Source: an uncultured Macromonas sp. (GTDB lineage: Bacteria > Pseudomonadota > Gammaproteobacteria > Burkholderiales > Burkholderiaceae). Taken from it: DNA of 8,830 bases. Of the stretch, positions 5,271-8,830 are shown one piece after another; the first letter of the stretch is position 1; the number at the start of each line of letters is the position of its first letter. A program made the position numbers and the translations under genes. The stretch spans positions 1 through 8,830 of the forward strand of contig CAMLOF010000114.1 in NCBI GenBank assembly GCA_946481585.1, given 5' to 3'. Below the pieces are notes generated by a model. It ran no database searches, had not been told where the DNA came from, and saw only the letters and a list, made by a program, of their open reading frames with translations.

Positions 5271-7853
5271 TCAGGTCGCCATCAGGCTGCGTGCCACGCG
5301 GTCGGCGTGGCTGAAGTAGCGGTGGCCAATGCGGTCTGAGAGCGCGTAGGCCGAGTTTTCGCAGGCTTGCACCAGTTCAAGCAGGGCCAGGTAGCTGTTT
5401 TGCTTGCCAGCGCTGCCGCCCATGGCGCCGCTGAGGGCGATGAGGTCCCAGGCGAGCGGGTCGGGCATGCCGGTGAGCAGTTCGCTGGCGGGGCTGCCGT
5501 CGGCATGCGGGAGCTTGGCCACGCGGGCGCGCAAGGTGGACAGCACCCAGGCGAGCGAGCGGGGGTTGTCGCGGTGGGTGACGAGCATGTCGAGCAGCGC
5601 CACCAGGTCGCGCCGCTGCTGGTAGTGCGCGTGGAAGGTGATGGTGGTGTCGAACAAGGCAATGACGGCTTCGAAGCCGCTGTCCTCGAACACGCAGCCG
5701 GTTTCCAAGCCCATTTCCAGCGCATTGGCCAGTGTGGCCAGACGTTCGATGTGGCGGCCGATGCTGAGCATGCGCCAGCCATCGTCGCGCATCATGCGGT
5801 CGGTCTGTGCGCCGGTGATGGCGGACAGCAGTTCGCTGGCTTCTTCCAGGGCTTCCAGCACTTCTTGCGAGACGATGTCGCCTTCGCTGCTGAGGCCCTG
5901 GCACTGGGCGGTGAATTCGGTGTCCAGGCGGTCGATGAGGTTGCGCTGTTCCTGCGACAGCCGTTCGCGCACGTTGCTGGCGGCCTGGCGCAATGAGCGC
6001 AGGTTGAAGCCCACGCTGCTGGCGCCCGAGTCGGCGGCCAGCATGGCGATGAGCGAGCGCTCGAACACCCGGGGTGAGAGTTGGGCGTCGGGCACGTCGG
6101 GCAACACCAGGCCGTTGTACTTGGCGCAGGCAGACAGCCATGCGAGCAGTTCGGGCGAGCCTTGCTCTTCGCCTTGCAGGCAGCGCAGGGCAATGCGTGC
6201 CAGGCGAACTGTGTTGTCGGCCCGCTCGGTGTAGCGGCCCAGCCAGAAGAGGTTTTCTGCCGCGCGGCTGGTGATGTGGCGTTGCTGCAGCGCCATGCTG
6301 AGCGTGCTGGGCGCGCTTTGCAGCAGGCTGGTGCGGTCCACCTCGCCGTGGGTGAGCACCCAGCAGTCGGCGCTGCTGCCGCCACGCTGCATGGAGGCGA
6401 TCTGCTGCCCGCTGGGGGCCAGGCGCACCATGCCGCCGGGCAGCACGCGCCACGATTGCGCACCATCTGCCAAGGCGAAGACGCGCAGCATGGCGGGGCG
6501 GGGGGCGATGTCGCCACCGCGCCAGGTGGGGTTTTGCGACAGGGGCAGGTAGGACTGCAGGGTGTAGTCGTCGGGTTGGCGCACGATGCGCCCTGTGAGC
6601 TGATCAATGCCCGAAGACGACAGAAGAGGGCCGATGACGGCTTCGCTGCCCAGGCGGGGGTACGTGCTTTTGATGACGCCTTGCTTGAGCATGGGCAGGG
6701 CGGACTGCAGGCTGGCGGCTTCGCCGCACCACCAGGTTGACAGAGAGGGCAGAGCCAGCGGCTCGCCGAGCAGGTGTTCGCTGATGGCGGGCAGGAAGCC
6801 CAGCATGGCGCTGGATTCGAGCGGGGCCGAGCCCGGTGCGTTGGCCAGCAGCAGGTTGCCCGCGCGCACCGCCTGCATCAGGCCGGGCACGCCCAGGGCC
6901 GAATCGGCGCGCAGTTCCAGCGGGTCCAGCCACTCGTCGTCCATGCGCTTGATGAGCACGTCAACGGGTTCCAGGCCGTGCAGCGTCTTGAGGTAGAGGC
7001 GGCGGTCGCGCACGGTGAGGTCGCTGCCTTCGACCAGGTTGAGGCCGAGGTAGCGCGCCAGGTAGGCATGCTCGAAATAGGTTTCGTTGTAGGGGCCGGG
7101 GGTCAGCAGGGCAACCCTTGCATCACGCCCCTTGGGCGACAGGTTGGCCAGCCCCTGCATGAGGGCCTTGTAGCTGGCGGCCAGCCGCTGCACACGCATG
7201 TCGGCAAAGGCCTTGGGGAACTGCCGAGCGATGGCGATGCGGTTTTCCAGCAGGTAGCCCAGGCCGGAAGGGGCCTGTGTGCGGTGCGACACGACCCACC
7301 AGCGCCCGTCGGGGCCGCGGGCCAGGTCGAAGGCGGCAATGTGCAGCCAGGTGCCTCCGGGCGGCTCTATGCCCTGCATGGCGCGAAGGTAACCGGGGTG
7401 ACCCAGGGTGAGGGCGGACGGCAGCAGCGCCTGCTTGAGCAGTTTGCGCGGGCCGTACATGTCGGCCATGATGCCGTTGAGCAGGCGCGTGCGTTGCAGC
7501 ACACCGGCTTCGATGTGGGCCCAGTCTTCGGGGCTCACGATCATGGGGAAGAGGTCCAGCGCCCAGGGGCGTTGCTGGCTGTGTTCGTCGGCGTAGACGT
7601 TGTAGGTGACGCCGTTGTCGCGCAACTGCTGGGCCAGGCTTTGCTGGCGGCGGTTGAGGTCGCCAAAACCGTCGAAACCCAGGTGGTCGAAGAAGGTGGC
7701 CCAGTGGGGTGCCAAGCCTTCTGTGCCTGAAGGTGGGGCGCGCAGTTCGTCCAGATGCCCCGGGGTGGCGGGCGCGGCGAGCGATGCCGCCAGCGCTGCG
7801 GCGCTGGTGGCGTGCATGTCGTCGTCGAACAGGGGCACGGCGGGGTCGTTCAC
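5271..7853 (-). CDS. Circularly permuted ATP-grasp / alpha-E domain fusion protein
   Basis: This 860-residue protein joins two families. Residues about 70-510 form a circularly permuted type 2 ATP-grasp (DUF404/DUF407), marked by GYLLENR (199-205), YFEHAYLARYLG (259-270), VRDRRLYLKTLHGLEPVDVL (281-300), IKRMDDEWLDPLELRADSAL (301-320) and GVPGLMQAVRAGNLLLANA (321-339). ATP-grasp enzymes usually ligate a carboxylate to an amine or thiol through an acyl-phosphate. Residues about 525-855 form an all-helical alpha-E domain (DUF403) with its two signature motifs, NLFWLGRYTERAD (534-546) and IGRHIERLA (698-706). The domains are often separate genes, so this is a fusion. The N-terminal 45 residues are Ala/Pro-rich and unconserved. 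The start is a GTG at 7853; an in-frame TGA seven codons upstream prevents much extension, and GAGG 13 bases upstream is a weak ribosome binding site. Met13 (7817) is an alternative. No signal peptide is seen. Product and substrate are unknown. Confidence 0.9.
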   Translation of the reverse strand: MNDPAVPLFDDDMHATSAAALAASLAAPATPGHLDELRAPPSGTEGLAPHWATFFDHLGFDGFGDLNRRQQSLAQQLRDNGVTYNVYADEHSQQRPWALDLFPMIVSPEDWAHIEAGVLQRTRLLNGIMADMYGPRKLLKQALLPSALTLGHPGYLRAMQGIEPPGGTWLHIAAFDLARGPDGRWWVVSHRTQAPSGLGYLLENRIAIARQFPKAFADMRVQRLAASYKALMQGLANLSPKGRDARVALLTPGPYNETYFEHAYLARYLGLNLVEGSDLTVRDRRLYLKTLHGLEPVDVLIKRMDDEWLDPLELRADSALGVPGLMQAVRAGNLLLANAPGSAPLESSAMLGFLPAISEHLLGEPLALPSLSTWWCGEAASLQSALPMLKQGVIKSTYPRLGSEAVIGPLLSSSGIDQLTGRIVRQPDDYTLQSYLPLSQNPTWRGGDIAPRPAMLRVFALADGAQSWRVLPGGMVRLAPSGQQIASMQRGGSSADCWVLTHGEVDRTSLLQSAPSTLSMALQQRHITSRAAENLFWLGRYTERADNTVRLARIALRCLQGEEQGSPELLAWLSACAKYNGLVLPDVPDAQLSPRVFERSLIAMLAADSGASSVGFNLRSLRQAASNVRERLSQEQRNLIDRLDTEFTAQCQGLSSEGDIVSQEVLEALEEASELLSAITGAQTDRMMRDDGWRMLSIGRHIERLATLANALEMGLETGCVFEDSGFEAVIALFDTTITFHAHYQQRRDLVALLDMLVTHRDNPRSLAWVLSTLRARVAKLPHADGSPASELLTGMPDPLAWDLIALSGAMGGSAGKQNSYLALLELVQACENSAYALSDRIGHRYFSHADRVARSLMAT

Positions 7854-7876
7854 GGGTGGCAGTATGCCTCAAGCGC

Positions 7877-7899
7877 CCCGGCGGCGCCCTGCCGCCGGG
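7877..7899 (-). other. Strong GC hairpin between the amidoligase and ATP-grasp genes
   Basis: CCCGGCGGC and GCCGCCGGG form a perfect 9-bp stem around a 5-base loop, in the 56-base gap between the DUF2126 stop and the GTG start of the ATP-grasp gene. No T-run follows, so it is not a typical intrinsic terminator. It could be a processing or stability element, or an attenuator that lowers expression of the two downstream genes. Confidence 0.55.
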
Positions 7900-7909
7900 C
7901 TGCCGCTGT

Positions 7910-8830
7910 TCACCGCCGCAGGTCGAGCGTGAAGGGGAACTCCCTGCTGGGCGCCACGGGTTCGGCCGTGAGCTTGCCCGGGGTGTGCCCCATCTGGAAG
8001 AAGCGCGAGAGGCGGCGGCTTTCGGCTTCGTAGGCGTTGACGGGGAAGGTGTCGTAGTTGCGCCCGCCTGGGTGCGACACGTGGTACTGGCAGCCGCCCA
8101 GGGAACGGTTCATCCAGGTGTCCACAATGTCGAAGGTGAGCGGGGCGTGCACGCCGATGGTGGGGTGCAGCGCAGAAGGCGGGTTCCATGCCTTGTAGCG
8201 CACGCCAGCCACGTGTTCGCCCGCCGTGCCCGTGCTTTGCAGCGGCAATGCGCGGCCGTTGACGGTGATTACATAGCGGCTGTCGTTGTAGCCGCTGACG
8301 CGCACTTCCAGCCGTTCCAGCGACGAATCGACGTAGCGCACGGTGCCGCCGATGGCACCTTCTTCACCCATGACGTGCCAGGGCTCCAGGGCATTGCGCA
8401 AGGTGAGTTCGATGCCGCGTGCGGCGACCTGGCCTACCAGAGGGAAGCGGAATTCGAAATGTGGCTCGAACCAGGCCATCTGGAAGGGGTAGCCGTGGTT
8501 GGCCAGGTCGGCCAGCACGTCTTCAAAGTCCATGCGCACGAAGGTGGGCAGCAGGAAGCGGTCGTGCAGCTCGGTGCCCCAGCGGGTGAGCTTGCCGTGC
8601 CAAGGCTGGTTCCAGAACCGGGCCACCAGGGCGCGCAGCAGCAGTTGCTGGGCAATGCTCATGCGGGCGTGGGGCGGCATCTCGAAAGCGCGCAGCTCCA
8701 GCAGACCCAGGCGGCCGGTGCTGCTGTCGGGCGAGTAGAGCTTGTCGATGCAGAACTCGCTGCGGTGGGTGTTGCCCGTCACATCAATGAGGATGTTGCG
8801 CAGAGTTCGATCCACCAGCCATGGGGGCAT
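7910..8830 (-). CDS. DUF2126 putative amidoligase, C-terminal part, 5' end outside window
   Basis: The frame is open to the right edge, so the gene starts beyond 8830; 307 codons including the stop are visible and the Met at the edge is internal. Recognisable segments include [38 protein letters not shown], the [10 protein letters not shown] stretch and a late [19 protein letters not shown] block. These are typical of the C-terminal region of the large DUF2126 proteins, which usually exceed 1000 residues and carry an N-terminal transglutaminase-like domain that would lie outside this window. DUF2126 has been classed as a putative amidoligase with a glutamine-synthetase-like fold, which predicts ATP-dependent amide-bond formation. 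The TRSEFCIDK and ELRAFEMPP motifs contain acidic and basic residues suited to metal/ATP binding, but their roles are inferred. The gene precedes the ATP-grasp/alpha-E gene by 56 bases and is probably in the same operon. Confidence 0.85.
   Translation of the reverse strand: MPPWLVDRTLRNILIDVTGNTHRSEFCIDKLYSPDSSTGRLGLLELRAFEMPPHARMSIAQQLLLRALVARFWNQPWHGKLTRWGTELHDRFLLPTFVRMDFEDVLADLANHGYPFQMAWFEPHFEFRFPLVGQVAARGIELTLRNALEPWHVMGEEGAIGGTVRYVDSSLERLEVRVSGYNDSRYVITVNGRALPLQSTGTAGEHVAGVRYKAWNPPSALHPTIGVHAPLTFDIVDTWMNRSLGGCQYHVSHPGGRNYDTFPVNAYEAESRRLSRFFQMGHTPGKLTAEPVAPSREFPFTLDLRR

Noticed and set aside
6774..7730. 318-codon open frame on the plus strand opposite the ATP-grasp gene
   Set aside because: It lies fully antisense to a clear ATP-grasp/alpha-E gene, and its translation is low-complexity with no recognisable domain. 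Long antisense frames are expected in high-GC coding DNA.

Overview
The window fits a high-GC betaproteobacterium of the Burkholderiales, most likely a Comamonadaceae relative such as Acidovorax. This rests on the style of the ParC C-terminus, the strong G/C bias at third codon positions, and the fused ATP-grasp/alpha-E protein, and is not proved. All of it looks chromosomal. I see no insertion sequence, phage gene, tRNA, rRNA or CRISPR array. Coding density is high and no gene-free stretch exceeds about 130 bases.

Layout: (1) positions 1-1350 (+) hold the 3' part of parC (topoisomerase IV subunit A). A signal-peptide-bearing amidohydrolase follows 17 bases later (1368-2444, +), with a good ribosome binding site, probably on the same transcript. 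(2) The rest is on the minus strand and converges on the first block at about 2450: an Amt-family ammonium transporter (2463-3665) and a RidA/YjgF-family protein (3795-4265). (3) Upstream on the minus strand is a three-gene cluster: the C-terminal part of a DUF2126 putative amidoligase (7910 to beyond 8830), a fused circularly permuted ATP-grasp/alpha-E protein (5271-7853), and a transglutaminase-like protein (4366-5268) whose start lies 2 bases after the preceding stop. A stem-loop just after the transglutaminase probably ends this unit.

The three-gene cluster is the most interesting biology. It combines two predicted amide/peptide-bond-forming folds (a glutamine-synthetase-like amidoligase and an ATP-grasp) with a papain-like transglutaminase/peptidase fold. 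The arrangement is widely conserved, has been proposed from comparative genomics to make or attach a peptide, and to my knowledge has no assigned substrate. In some bacteria related genes sit beside the proteasome-like Anbu peptidase; no such gene follows here.

The main regulatory signal is upstream of amt: a well-spaced sigma-54 (-24/-12) candidate, an upstream CCAATATTGG palindrome resembling part of an NtrC site, a hairpin at the predicted mRNA 5' end, and a perfect 15-bp inverted repeat. One arm of that repeat covers the amt ribosome-binding region and first start-codon base; the other overlaps the -12 element. This suggests that amt is translated well only from its own promoter and is masked in read-through RNA from ridA.
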